From assembly GCA_025738555.1 (NCBI GenBank), contig JAOVFP010000009.1, forward strand, positions 3,224,001 through 3,288,000: DNA of 64,000 nucleotides, read 5' to 3'. Every line of letters begins with the position of its first letter. Within the stretch, counting starts at the first letter, position 1. The notes beneath the pieces were generated by a model. The model did not search any database and was not told the origin of the DNA. It worked only from the letters and a program-made list of their open reading frames with translations. The stretch is from Cyathus striatus. Lineage: Eukaryota > Basidiomycota > Agaricomycetes > Agaricales > Nidulariaceae. Shown piece by piece: positions 1 to 12,358 of this stretch. A program made the position numbers and the translations under genes.

Positions 1-1053
1 TATCAATATTCATTCATACATCTAAGTGTGGCCATATCTATGTATCTATCAGTACTTACTACTTTTCCTCCCACATGTAAGTGAAGCTAAAATATAAATG
101 TAACATATAATTTTTTAGTGAGCATGAGGTATAGACTTTGAGCATGAGTTGACAGACCTTGAGCATGAAAACTCAGGGGCCAACAGTTTTTGATGGTATG
201 CACAGTACTGAATGGTACTCAATGTACCATGCATACCATACATACTGCACAACAGATACTAATTTATGGTATAAATTGTAACCTAAATAAGCTATGTAAA
301 GTCAATTAAACACTTATTATTATGTTATAACACTGGTTGATGAGGGTATAATGTATGGGTTATCAAGATTCTTATATCTTTGCCTTCATATACCCAATGA
401 ATTTAAGTATAGTAGTATACTCAGAGTATAATTAGGTATTGCTAGTGTACAATTGAACTTACCACACATGATACTAATAATTATAACACTTCTCATCAAT
501 TAAAACACAAAAATTCGAATTAAGATTTACTTGGAGAAAATTACATGTATTTATTTAATGTGGTACCATGCAAAAGTACCATGCATATCATGAAAGTACC
601 ATGCACTGCCACAATGTATCATACAAGTACCATACATATCAAAAATCACATACCATTGTCACAGGTGAAAGTTGATTTCACATAATGACATGAATACAGC
701 TAAATCACTCAAAGATAGAAAAGCAAGCACTTAGAAAACTTAATAATACTTTAACAAACAATACTTAATATGCACTCATATTTCACTATTAATCAGGAAA
801 ACCATACACCAACAAATAAAGCTACATAAATACTAATAGTCCATTCAATCAGAACAATTATACACAAATAAGTAACTACAATACCAGCTCATTATTAATC
901 AAGATAAACATACACAAATATTTAGTCATACTACTGGACCAGCACTAATCAGAATAAACATCATCATACAAACAACTACACCAAGATTAATATGTACAAA
1001 TAATTATACCCTGTACAAAATAAGAAAGCCTTCAGGTACAAACAAAGAGCACC
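1..1053. repeat. CpG-poor repeat mosaic
   Basis: No gene is supported here. Bases about 60-180 match, in reverse complement, the 26.58-26.70 kb part of the large inverted-repeat element (shared phrases such as TGAGCATGAG and ATATGTTACATTTATA), so this is a fragment of that family. From about 190 to 650 a motif around GTACCATGCA recurs; it is seen again near 2090-2240 and 4980-5070, which suggests a dispersed palindromic repeat. The remainder is AT-rich with almost no CpG. Confidence 0.6.
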
Positions 1054-2090
1054 ATTGTTCTCAAGTGCTATTAATAGCATATCCATTGTGCTAAATATAG
1101 CCATTGTTCTTTCAAGTACTATTAATAGCATTTCTATTGTGCTAAATATACTCATTGTCTAAGATGCTGACTCATGCTTCCTAAATTGGAGAACAATGGA
1201 GAAAAGGATGACTCATACTTCCCCATTTGGAGAACAATGGAGTAAAAGGATGACTCATGCTTTCCCCAGTTGGAGAACAATGGGAAAGTAGGTGTGGGAT
1301 ATGATTAGTCAGCAGGAGGGTAAAAGGCATATAAGGAAGAGGATTTGGCCTGTAGAATTAACAACCTATACCTAGTTTACATTTGTTTGTATCCCATTGC
1401 AGTTGTTGCACACAACCCTTACCTACTAAATATAACCTATATACTTCCCCTCTACTCAGTACACATATTGTCAGAGTCACATATAAAGCGTCAACAGTAA
1501 AGTGTAAAACTAATTTGTATTATTTGTGTCTACTCAGATAGTAAGGCACTGTATCTTCATAAAGTAACAGCAGCAGCAGCATCATATTTGTGTCCACTCA
1601 GATAGTGAGGCACTGTATCTTCATAAAGTAACAGCAGCAGCAGCAGCATCATATTTGTGTCCACTCAGATAGTGAGACACTGTAACTTCATATAACAACT
1701 GTTGTTATACCAAATTTGTGTCCATTCAGATAGTGAGGCACTGTAACTTTGTAAATTATATATGTGCCCCAGCTGTGAAGTTAGGAGCAGAAATTATCAG
1801 GGACCTCAACTCTGCTTCAACCTTCACCATAATAGTGATCTATACCTTCAGCCTACCCTTCACCTGCAAGCCCTTGCCACAATCCTAGTTGTTGTGCTTG
1901 CTATTTGTCTGCTCTTTTAAACTTACCTACCCACCTCTACACTTAAATACACATCTGTGTTCATCATCAAACCTATTGAGTTAAGGAGAATATCTACAAA
2001 TAATATCCCCCAACACTCAGGTGCAAAGCACAAACAAAGTCACTTCCTGCTGACCACCTTAGATAATTATTATCTTAAACTAACACTGTG
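1054..2090 (+). repeat. LTR-like repeat, copy A
   Basis: Homologous over about 1 kb with 15185-16346. Both copies start with palindromic CATTGTTC/GAACAATG units, then share GATTAGTCAGCAG followed by a TATA-like stretch (GGCATATAAGG here), then a phrase about 'CTCAACTCTGCTTC..CCTTCACCA', and near the end CACTTCCTGCTGACCACCTTAG. This order (TATA, then several hundred bases, then a terminal hairpin) resembles a solo LTR. The ends of this copy are not exact and I found no target-site duplication for it. Confidence 0.45.
1515..1750 (+). repeat. Tandem repeat, ~65-bp unit, four copies
   Basis: Four imperfect units each contain TTTGTGTCCACTCAGATAG followed by AGGCACTGTA, with CAG trinucleotide runs (4-5 copies) inside units one and two. 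It lies inside LTR-like copy A and is not present in the same form in copy B, so it expanded after the copies separated. Confidence 0.75.
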
Positions 2091-2763
2091 CAGATACCAT
2101 GCACAAAAATCTGTATCACACAGTACTATTCATCAACAAAATACCATAAATTGGTACCATAAAGTACCATGCAGTGTTGTAGATGTACTGTACAACAACT
2201 TTCATGTACTGTGCAGCATTAGTGTAGTATCTATTGCAGTATCACAGTACATGTATTACTATTAGTGATACCTGATGAACATCATAAATGTACCTTTTAA
2301 GAACTCACTCAATTTATGGTCAATAAACTAATTGTACTTCTTGTGTATGTACTTCACTCTCACCTGCCCTCCTGCTCAATGTGCTTATCAATTAAGTATG
2401 TTGCTCATTCATGCCAACCTTCCTGCCTATCATTTCCCATGCCTCTGCTTAACAATTATGTTACTTAATTGATGTCAGCCTCTCCACTCATTGTTTCCCA
2501 TGCCTCTGCTTATCAATTTCTGCATGACAACCTTCCCACCCATCATTTCCCATGCTTCTGCTTATCATATTCAGTCCCCACTCACTGCTGCCCACCCCTC
2601 TTCTCAATAATTCCCATGGTATTTCCTTTGTTAAATACTTGCCCTCAATATTTCCCATGCATTTTAGTGTTGCCCACTGCTGCTTATAGCTTCCCATGCT
2701 TCATCATTCCATCAATTCATTGTTCCCCACCCTCTGGTTTCATTTTCCCATGCACATATTGCA
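2091..2763. other. Gene-free, degenerate short repeats
   Basis: From about 2400 to 2700 the phrase CATTTCCCATGCCTCTGCTTA recurs four or five times in degraded form at roughly 70-80 bp spacing. Open frames here simply read through these pyrimidine-rich repeats. No gene is recognised. Confidence 0.5.
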
Positions 2764-2771
2764 CATTCATT

Positions 2772-3713
2772 GAGCTCTTAACACTTAGCTGGGCATTCTG
2801 TATGGATCTGCACAGAATCCTTGTGGAATCTGTATGGAATTTTTGGAATCTGTGTGGAATCTGCACAGATTTTTTTCTTTTTGACAGAGGTTTTTTTGGA
2901 TTTGTGCAGATTCCACACAGAATCAAAAATTCCATGTGGATTACACAAAATTCTGCATTACAGACCTGAAAAATTCTGTACAGATTCTGTACAGAATCTT
3001 ATTATACTTATTTCCTTATGGAAATTTAGAATAGAAAATTGTAACTAATGCCTTAAGCATGACACTAAGCAGCATGACAGTAAGTGTTGAGTGTGACACT
3101 CTGCATTAAGTGTGATACTAAGCAGCATGACAGTAAGTGTTGAGTGACACTCTACATTAAGCATGACAATAAGTGTTGAGTGTGACACTTTGCATTGAGT
3201 GTAAGTTGAGTGTGAAACTATACATTTAGTGTAATGCACTATGTGTTGAGTGTGACACTATGTATTGAGTGTGATACTATACATAAAGCATGACACTATG
3301 CATTGTGCATAAATCCACACAGAATCCATGCAGAATATGTATGGAATTTGTACAGAATAATCACCTCTAATAATAATAGCCACTATATAAATTCTGTATG
3401 GTATCATCATGAATCTGTATAGGTCTGCATGGAATCTGCACAGATCTGTGCAGATTCTGTGTGGATCTGTACAGACTCCCAGGGGGAGTGTAAATTACTG
3501 ACAAATCCACACAGAATGCATGCAGAATATGTACAGAATCTGCCCAGAATTATCACCTCTAACAATAAAATTACTACTAATTAAATTCTGTATAGTATCC
3601 ACACAGATTTGTACAGATCTGTATGGAATCTGCATGGATCCATGTGGATTCCATATGGAATTTTCAGTTCCATGCAGATCCATACAGACCTCCTGGGGGA
3701 GTGTAAATTACTG
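2772..3713. mobile_element. hAT-like non-autonomous element, copy 1
   Basis: A 942-bp element flanked by a perfect 8-bp duplication CATTCATT (2764-2771 and 3714-3721), as expected of the hAT superfamily. The left end reads GAGCTCTTAACACTT and the right end GGGGGAGTGTAAATTACTG; the same pair of ends occurs at 24402-25907. The interior is built from short palindromes of the type CTGTRCAGAWTC, plus a satellite-like tract (3045-3300) of units like GTGTTGAGTGTGACAC. The right-hand 200 bp is tandemly duplicated (about 3307-3503 and 3506-3713), including the terminal motif. No transposase is encoded. Confidence 0.85.
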
Positions 3714-4322
3714 CATTCATTGGACTTTCCCTTAAATTTATAACAAATCAACAGTACATATGCTTCATAAATTATAACTGTAGGATTCACCATACAAAAG
3801 TATTAATTATTCCACAGTGGAAATTTGAATTATTTCGCATTTTCATGTGATTACCCTTTCTTATTGTACCTAAGGTACACCATAATGTATAAAATAAAAT
3901 ATATTACATATATTACAAAAAGATTCAAGGGAAAATATTAAATACTGAGCTAAATAATGCGAAATTACTTGCTCACTGTTGAGCATGATGATGAGGAAGG
4001 GTGCCCATCAACACATCACCCATCAATATGTGTGGCAGCCTTGAAGAAAGTGAGTTTGATAGCATTGATTAATGTCAATGACAGCAATTGCAACATTGAC
4101 AAAGGTGAGAAGAAGTGTGGGAAAATTTGAACAATGCAAAATGTTGAAGGAAATGGCAGGCAGGAGGTCAGACAAAGGGGAGATAAGAGAGTAGTGTAGA
4201 GTAATTTTGAAATGGTATGTCACATCCCATTCCAACCACTAAGAGTTGAACCATGAAGAAGGGTCTAATGATGAGAGACCACATAAGTAAACGGCTCGGG
4301 GATAATGAACGAAGTATGGGAG

Positions 4323-4472
4323 TAATGGAACGTTGGCTTCAACTTATATGTTGCGCCCCTTGAACTTCTCGTTCCATATTTAGAAGAAGGCGGAGCTGAT
4401 GCTGATAACTCGGAGTTGGAACAAGTTCCAAGTGAAGGAAAGGGTATTAATGTAGTTGATTCGAAACTGTAG
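4323..4472 (+). pseudogene. C-terminal exon remnant of an unknown gene
   Basis: An open stretch of 48 codons follows an in-frame TAA and ends in TAG at 4470-4472. The translation begins WNVGFNLYVAPLELLVPYL and continues into an acidic tail ending INVVDSKL. It sits in a small island of normal CpG content (about 4250-4950) inside CpG-poor repeats, which fits a relic of a host gene. I do not recognise the family, and no upstream exon was found. It could also be a chance open frame. Confidence 0.3.
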
Positions 4473-5980
4473 TCTACTTACAATATAGAGTAGTTTATAT
4501 AGTATTTACTTTGTCCCGGATGCAGAGGGAGTTAGTGTCTATGGGTTTGTGGCATACTGAGGGATAAGTAACTCCAGAGAATGTAGACTACAGTAGACTA
4601 GTTTCACGCCTCTAGATTACAGTCAATGTATAACATCGATAGTTACGGTGATGATGAGGAACAGGGTAAAACTAATGGGGACAGGAGTTATAGAATGAAC
4701 TAGAAAGAATGGAAAGGCATAGAACGAATAGTAGTAATAAAGGGAAGGGACAAGTAAACAATGACAAGTAAACATTAAGTAAGTAAGAGTTCCTTTTATA
4801 ACAAACGTATACAGTCTGGAGGAAACGTACAATCCTCGGATGAAAACATAACAGACTTGCATCAGTCCTAGGGGCTTTGTCACGGATATGACATGGTACT
4901 CCATTAATTACAGAATTTTCTTGCTCAGTTAATATATGGTACAATAATTTTGATTCAGTACTCTGGTTATCATGGAATAATCTTACTCCAATGATGTACC
5001 ATGCATAACAAAAAATGTGCTGTGCATAACCAAAATGTACTGTACATTGTACCATGCATACCATAAATAGTAAGGTTCCCTCACACATCATTTCTATGCA
5101 AATCTAACTCCAACAATGTGTAGCTTACACCTCAGACAAGGGTGGATCAGATTGCTGTAAATATGGTACAATCCAATTTGCTTAACAATTAGAATAGTTA
5201 TTAGAATATGTGCAAGAATAGGAAAACTGACTGATCCATGCAAGATATTTACAATAAGATCCATGACCCCATCTGTTCCTAGGCCAATTGGAAAATTTTC
5301 GGAGGCTCAGTTCACATTGCACAGGTAAAATTGACATGAAACAATTGGAACAATAAGCAGATGTATTACCCAATTTAGAATTTTCTAATGCATCTGACAC
5401 ATTACATATTTTATGGCATATTCTAATTGTTACAAAAATCAGGATGTACCATATTTACATGAACCTGATTTAGGCCTGTCTGAGGTGTTAATGTAATTGG
5501 AACTAAATGTTCGAATTTTTTTTAAATTTTTTGAGTATATCCTGAGAAATTTAAGGTCTAAGTTTTCAAGTAGGAAATGGCTTAAAACATCATTTTAAAG
5601 CTTTTGCAATGGTTCAAAAGGCATTTGGATTTTTTGACCTCGAAAATTTTGCACCTTATGTAATATGTTCCTGATTATGTAACAGTTATCATGTGACACA
5701 ATGTAACACCATGTCACAACCTGTGACATATGGGATGGTGCAGAAATCACAATGTTGTTAATATATTTATAGCTACTTGTCATAATTGTTGAAATATTAT
5801 ACTTATGGGTACCTAGGGAATTATTTCCACCTTGACTTATGATAATATTTCAGTTTTATAATTTTTTTATTTTCTGGAACCCCAGATTTTGTCCCTCTTG
5901 GCGCTTACTAAGCTGATTACATAAGGGTGCCAGTTTCTGATGTCACCTACCTTACCATACAATTTTTAATGTACTGCACA
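4473..5980. other. Gene-free stretch
   Basis: A normal-CpG part up to about 4930 is followed by CpG-poor sequence carrying GTACCATGCA-type motifs (about 4980-5070). Open frames are short and show no recognisable domain. Confidence 0.5.
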
Positions 5981-6280
5981 GTGCTGTTAAGAACCACTAG
6001 CCCAAAACTCAGACCCTGTGCATGAATGTATGGACCCTGTGTGTGAGATGTTGACCCTGAGCATGAGTTCTTGACCCTGTACATGAAATAAAATCTTGAG
6101 CATGATGTGTGCATGCATGCTCAATCCATGCTCACACCTTGAGCATGAAAAATGAGTGTGCATGCACATATTTGAGCATGAAAGATAAATATTATTCTTT
6201 AACATTTGACTTCATATCTTGATTAAAAACCTCACTCACATTCACAATAAGACACAGTGATACACCTAGTAACATATAAG
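5981..6280 (-). repeat. Fragment of the 26-29 kb element family
   Basis: In reverse complement this matches about 26330-26600: both contain GATATGAAGTCAAAT, AATAATATTTAT, and a series of GAGCATG/GAGTGTG phrases with ACAGGGTC. CpG sites that survive as CACGC in the 26-kb copy appear here as CATGC or CACAC, so this fragment is more decayed. Confidence 0.75.
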
Positions 6281-7328
6281 AGCTATTTTTCGAAATATAA
6301 TAGACATTTAGTACCAGTAATATAGTTAGTGAATCAAGCCCATGAGTCCAAGGGTTGGGGTGAGTCCCAAGCTGCCAACTAGAGTATTCTCTTTGAATAA
6401 CACTACCAAGGGAAGAGTCCAAGGGCTGGGGTTGAGTCCCACACTGCCAGTCAAATTATCTGCATGATACAAACCAAGGGATTCAACACAATGGCAATAT
6501 ATTTGGGCTATCAATTCTTATATAAATTACAGAGTACTAGGTAGCTATACAATAAAGAAAAGACCCAAAAGATAACACTCTGGAATGTATTAGTACTTCT
6601 CTGTACCCAGAATAATACTCCCAGTACTAAGCTAGACAATCACATAACTACAGGGAAATACTTCAGACTAGAGAGCTCTTAGTACCACTGGTCCCACCAG
6701 ATACCTTTTGAAACAGTCTCAGTACCCACAGTATGCAAATACTTGGCTGCTGTTTGTGTGTGGCACCTTGCCCAAGGATGGCCACCACCCCTCTCAGAGA
6801 GTGACAGAGAATGCCTTGAGTTCTCTCTTCATGACATGGCCAAGCTACAGGGAGCAGCACAGTGGTGCCCACCTCACCCTCTGATTACCCTGCCAATGCT
6901 GTAGGTGCTGCAAGCATCACTCACTCTCTCTGACTCCTTTGACACATGCATTTGGACTATATGCACATCAGCCTTTTTCAGTCTCCTATACTTTAGGGAA
7001 GTGTCTGTACCTTCATGTTCTGCCCACTCCAAACTTCACTACCTCTCTTGTGATGCCTGTTCCCACCTTGATGATAATGATGGCCATCTGTTTGTGTGCC
7101 TTGTGCTCCCACATGCCAAAACAGTCACACTGGGGGAGTCCCAAGAAGTCATTTTGGTTGTGCAGGGGGGCATTTGCCATCTCCTTGCACTATACAACTT
7201 CACCTTAGTCTCACCTGCAGACAAGAATGACCCACTATTTTCATGGCATGATCAACTGGGCCAATGCCATCCCATGCTCAAGGCAACAGCACTTGCTCAC
7301 ATCAATGAGATCCTGATGCAGGCTGGCT
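6281..7328. other. Gene-free; small tandem repeat and unidentified open frame
   Basis: At about 6335-6450 a unit containing GAGTCCAAGGGTTGGGG is repeated twice. An open frame of 141 codons runs from 6905 to 7330 on the plus strand; its end (LAHINEILMQAG) stops just where the retrotransposon fragment begins. I recognise no domain, and the sequence is CpG-depleted like the rest of the block, so it may be a decayed transposon gene. Confidence 0.35.
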
Positions 7329-7331
7329 GAT

Positions 7332-9806
7332 CTGGAATCTGAATTCGCATCATTACAAAAGGAAAGAACAAAGTGCATCTTCCCTGATCAGGAAGTAAAA
7401 CCAGGAAACCTGTATTGGGTTGCATGGAGATTAAAAGACCAAACACCAGAACTTGCCTTGGCCTCACTTAGCATTTGGACACACCCAAAACAGAAACTTG
7501 AAGTAACTCCAAAAACAATTAAAGAACTGAATAATATTTCAGATCAAGATGTGATCCAAGTGTTAAAGGAACTTGCTGGACCAAAAAATTTTATCTGAGG
7601 ATCTAAAGGAAATCAAATGGATCTTGACCTAATGATAACAACTTTAGACACCCAATGAACTCATGGACTTAAAGCATTACTTGATAGTGGAAGTACCGGA
7701 ACTTGTATTGATTGAAAATTTGTTGAAAATAATCAAATCACAACAAAGAAACTCCCAAGTCCCACCCCAGTCTATAACACCAATGGAACACTAAACAGTG
7801 ATGGAGCAATCACTGATTATGTTGAATTAAAAGTTAGATGTGGAAGACATGTGGAAATACTTCAATTTGCCATCTCAAATCTAGGAAAAGCTTCTATGTT
7901 TATTGGTCATAACTGGCTTAAGATCCATAATCCAGAAATAGATTGGAAAGAAGTATCAATTAAGTTCACATGCTGTCAGATAGAGTGCACTCTGTTAATC
8001 AATACCATGGACCCCAAAGAAGACAAATCAGATCTAGATGAACAAATAAATCTAGAAACAGATGATTGAATTATTGCTGTAAATCTTATTGAACAAATTG
8101 AAATATGTGCATTCCAAACAACTGCTTCAAAAATTGCTGAAGCCCAAAATCAGCAAAAACCAAAGAAGCATTGGAAGGAAACTGTTCCAATGTATTACCA
8201 GGATATTTGGTGGGGATACAACAATGTCTGAATTAAAGAAGGAGATGAACAGTATGCTGCATTTAGACTAATCAAGGATTATTTGAACCCTAAGTTATGT
8301 TCTTCAGACTTACAAATTCACCAGCAACATTCCAAACCATGATGAATGACATATTCAGAATGGAAATTAATGAAGGAACAGTAATCATCTACATGGATGA
8401 TATTCTCATATTCACAGAAACCTTAGAGGAACATCAAAAAATGGTCAAAGTAATCAAAATGCTCAATCTTGAATCTAAAGATTGGATCAAATCACCAGAA
8501 GGAATTATCACATGGAAAGATCATGTATATGTTCCAAAACATGCCAAATTAAGGGAATGAATAATTAGACTCTGCCATGATTCAGAAATATCTGGACACT
8601 GAGGAGAATATAAGACACAGGAACTAATCACACAAGACTATTAGTGGCCTAGACTAAGAGTGGATATTAAAAAATATGTATCTGGTTGTGAAGCATGTCA
8701 AAGAACCAATATTCATCAATCAGCTCCAGTTGGAATACTTCACCCAAACAGTATTCCTGAACATCCTTGGCATACAGTATCCATAGACTTCATTGGACCA
8801 CTTCCATTATCTGAAGGATTTGATTTTCTAATGGTAGTTGTTGACCAATTCACAAAAATGGCTGCATTCATACCATGTAACAAAGAGATTAATAGTGCAG
8901 GAGTAGCAGAAAAATATGTTCAAAATATATTCAAACACTATGGAATCTCTAAAAGAATTATCAGCAATCAAGGATCTCAATTTGCTTCATTTTAACTAAA
9001 GAATTGACAAAACTTGGCATTCATATGAATTTATTGACATCTTACTGACCTCAAATGAATGGACAAACAGAAAGGGTCAATCAAGAAATAGAACAATACA
9101 TGTGAATTCATGTAAATTACAATCAAGATGATTGAGCTTGAAAAATGGATGTATGCCAATTCAATTACAATAACACTATTCATATGACAACCAAATATAC
9201 TTCTTACAAGGGAATAAAACCATCAGGAAAGACAAGAGCAATCAGAGTTGAAGATTTCATTTCAACCATGACAAGGGCAAGAGAAAATGCCAAGGCTGCA
9301 CTTTCATTAGCTAATGAAACTATGGGAAAATATTATGATAAACACTGAACAATAGCACCCAAATATAAACCTGGAGATAAGGTTTATTTAGAAGGAATTA
9401 ATATTAAATCTGATTGACCTGTTTCTAAATTAGATGATAAACATTACGGACCCTTTAAAATTATTGAAAAAATCGGAAAATCTGCCTATAAACTTGAATT
9501 ACTGAAATCATGGAATAGAAAGAATCTGACATTTAATGTAGAACTATTATCTAAATTCACTCCAGCTCAATTTCCTTCACAACAAAAGCCAAAACCTCCA
9601 CCCACTATTTTGGTTGATGATCAGGAACAATATGAAGTAGAGTCAATACTAGCATGGAAAAAGAACCAGAAGTGAATATTATATAAAATCAAATGGAAAG
9701 GTTACTCAATGGAAGATTGCACTTGGGAACTGATTGATGCACTAATGGGAGCCAAGAGCTTACTAAATAAATTTCATCAGGAATACTCAGAAGCCCTAAA
9801 CATATA
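7332..9806 (+). pseudogene. Decayed Ty3 Pol (protease, RT fragment, integrase, chromodomain)
   Basis: Reading order: an aspartic-protease-like segment around 7850-8000 (FIGHNWLKIHNPEIDW), a jump by deletion into the RT core (FFRLTNSPATFQTMMNDIF and IYMDDILIF at about 8300-8420, the YMDD-type box), another deletion, then the integrase H2C2 zinc region (HDSEISGH, CEACQRT), the catalytic core (VSIDFIGPLPL), and a C-terminal chromodomain at about 9640-9760 with the aromatic cage (YKIKWKGYSMEDCTWE). Many in-frame stops are present; most that can be compared are TGA. At several arginine positions this copy keeps AGA where the other copy has TGA. Confidence 0.88.
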
Positions 9807-10021
9807 AATATACAACTATTCCCTCATTAAATAATTATCTTCAACCATGTGGTCAAAATACACCTTTATTATTATCTCTGCTATATCCCTTTTTATTTCT
9901 TGTATCACTGTTTTTATCATTTCTCCCCTCTTTACTCAACTCCTCTTCTATGTCCATGACTGACTTCAAAACTCAAGACAAACTACAGAAGATATTGAAA
10001 TGTCATGAGGACATGACTCTT

Positions 10022-10034
10022 AAAGGGGGGGTAA
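10022..10034 (+). promoter_or_regulatory. Polypurine tract of the truncated chromovirus
   Basis: AAAGGGGGGGTAA lies directly before the 3' LTR and is identical to the tract of the 36-43 kb element. Confidence 0.85.
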
Positions 10035-10425
10035 TGTTAGGATTTCGACACTTATCTTATCTAATCGGACTATCTTATCTTATCTTATCTTGTCACATGA
10101 CTAGTCATCTGACACACAATGCAGACACCATGTGTATCAACATGCATTATTCATCAAGACTATGGGCACAGTCCACAGTTCGGCCATGCCTTTAACATAC
10201 ATAGTACATGAGTTTGTAATGTAGAAGCACAGTAACATGTGTTGTAGTGTAGGTTAGAGTACATGTGATTCCCTCATGGACTTTTACTATAAATATGGTC
10301 ATTTTAATTAGATAGTTCTTTATTCTTGTGCTAGTTTATTCCAGACTCACAATAAGATTCACCTTCTCTTCCATATTTGAGTGTTTGAGTTTGAGTTTGA
10401 GCATTTTTGTTGTCTGTTGCTAACA
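10035..10425 (+). repeat. 3' LTR of the truncated chromovirus
   Basis: Begins TGTTAGGATTTC and ends TTGCTAACA, giving the TGTTAG...CTAACA inverted termini of this family. It keeps the TATA motif TATAAATA and, about 30 bp further on, ATTCTTGTGCT, the predicted self-primer sequence. At 391 bp it is slightly longer than the 374-bp LTRs of the other copy. Confidence 0.9.
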
Positions 10426-12280
10426 ACCAGAAGTTGTTTGACTTCATGGCTGCTGGTGCTTGCTTGCATATGAAGCATACATTTGAGCATTTGAGCAAAT
10501 TGCATCCCAGCATATTGTCAACTGAATATTGGTTGGGTGACACTGCACATTGGTGCCATGGTCTTATGGTTTTATTGGGGTAAGCAGCACCTCCTTTTGC
10601 ATCCTGGGTCAGAACCTGACCCATACCCCCCAACCCACTTAGCTATCTTCCCAGAGCATAATGAGTGTAAGACCACAGTGGAACAATATGCTGTAACAAG
10701 TAAACCAAACAAGTGCTCTTAGCATGCTTTTTACTCATCAAAACAATCAAAACAATCACCACTTTCAGATTCTGCCTTACTGCAACATGGCCAGTGTGAT
10801 AACCTTCCAAAAACAGACATCTAAAATTTGAGAGATTTTCAATAATTAAAGGTGATATTTGAGTTTAATAACATTACTAGATAGCAGAAGTCAAATATTG
10901 AGGGCAGAAGAGTGTGACAACATGGAGAAATTTGCCCAACACAAACCAATGATCAACCTGAACTACTGATTGGTGATAGTATTTGTTTGCATTGACGAGC
11001 AAAAATGTGTAGTGGCTATGCACCCATGTTTGGATTTGTCTGAAATGTTTGTCAGATTTGCCAGCCACACTCAGATTTATCCATAAATACTTGGGTTTGT
11101 CTGCTTTGTGTTGGAGGGCACTTGGGCAATACTTGCAGGGCATTAGTCAGCACTGTGATGGTGTACCAAATGCAAAACATTGTCACATCTTACAGATTAA
11201 GTATAATCATTTTCATCATAAATACACCTCTGCTCATTGTCAATAGTATGATTATTCCCCTCATTTTTAATAAATTTAAATTCCACAATGAATGCTTTGT
11301 ACCAACTTACTAAGTACTTTTTCCACCACCACTTCAAATACTAATAGATACTTAGTACTAGGCAACCAGTGCACCCATGCATGTAGAATAATTAATTTGA
11401 GACAAGGACTATTAGAATGAATCAAGGGCTTTAGAGTAAAGGTATAATAAATAAAATAATGCACAGGCCATTAAAATAAAGGGACAAAAGTAGAAATACT
11501 ATTTACTTAGTATAAAAATGAAGTAAAAATCAATCATAAGAACATTGAAGACAAAACTATTAATACAAAGTATATAATAAGCATACTGATTAAATTCTGT
11601 TTAAATAAAACATAGTACAACAAGTTAGTGACCATTCCTGGAATAGTGAGCAGGGGCTGAGAAGAGGTTGAGACACTAGTGGAAAATCTTGAAAATTACA
11701 TTATCTGTTCCCAAACCTCAAGATATGCCAAACTCTGACAGAGTTTGCAGTGTAGGCATTACATGTGCAAATCAATTAGGTATTCATACTATGGTAAAAG
11801 CTTGAAGAAGAGTATATCAGACAAGGGGAAACCCAGGAGAGTTGGTAGAACTAATGATGAACCATTAGGTAATCCATCAGAGGTCCTTTGCTAAGGTCAC
11901 TTGGATGTTAGAGCTGATGAAAAACAAAAGTAAAAAGCTTGTGGTTCTGGAACACTGTAAGCTAGTGTTCATCAGTAATTGTATTTGATCACAGTTACAA
12001 AGCTATGTGTGACACTTGTCCTCAGCATTTATGATCTTCGGAACACATCCAAAAAACCCAAAAGGGAAAACTAGGACCTGTACATGCATTTCCTGGGGAA
12101 TTCATTCTCCCCATCATCTGACCCTACAGTGGAGCTTCATCTTGTTTTCTTCTAGATACAAAACTGATGATTTAGACTTCCTAGAACATATCCTTGTATT
12201 TGCTATGGTGTAGAAAGATCTTGGCACTGCACAACTTAGGGAAATACCAAAGTGTTGTGACTTCCTGTGTCCCTCTTCTA
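10426..12280. other. Gene-free CpG-poor stretch
   Basis: AT-rich sequence with almost no CpG and only short open frames. I see no domain, repeat array or terminal inverted repeat that can be delimited. Confidence 0.5.
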
Positions 12281-12358
12281 TGGAAAGCTGGACAACCACA
12301 CTCAACCATGTCAAAATCTTTGAGCTCTGACCTTTGGCAATTCAGCATTGTGCTTAGA
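12281..12358 (+). repeat. Left inverted-repeat arm, outer part
   Basis: 78 bp matching the reverse complement of 17802-17879 with eight differing sites. Five CpG sites kept in the right arm are all TpG or CpA here. The last eight bases, TGCTTAGA, are the target duplication of the nested hAT-like element. Confidence 0.85.

Larger units (their letters stand above)
7329..10425 (+). mobile_element. 5'-truncated Ty3/chromovirus copy
   Basis: Homologous to the 3' half of the full-length element at 36398-43216 but on the opposite strand. Homology starts abruptly at 7329 with GATCTGGAATC in the early pol region, so the 5' LTR, gag and PBS are missing. Two internal deletions are visible: near 8205 (into the RT domain) and near 8450 (from RT straight to the integrase zinc region, removing RNase H). 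The 3' end is preserved, with polypurine tract and LTR. The copy is CpG-poor and older than the 36-43 kb copy. The five bases after the LTR are ACCAG; the matching left duplication is lost with the truncation. Confidence 0.9.

Noticed and set aside
2469..2969. 166-codon open frame as a gene
   Set aside because: It reads through degenerate pyrimidine-rich repeats into the hAT-like element, with no domain or splice structure.
6905..7330. 141-codon open frame as an intact gene
   Set aside because: CpG-depleted, without recognisable domain, and ending at the retrotransposon breakpoint; kept only as an unidentified stretch.
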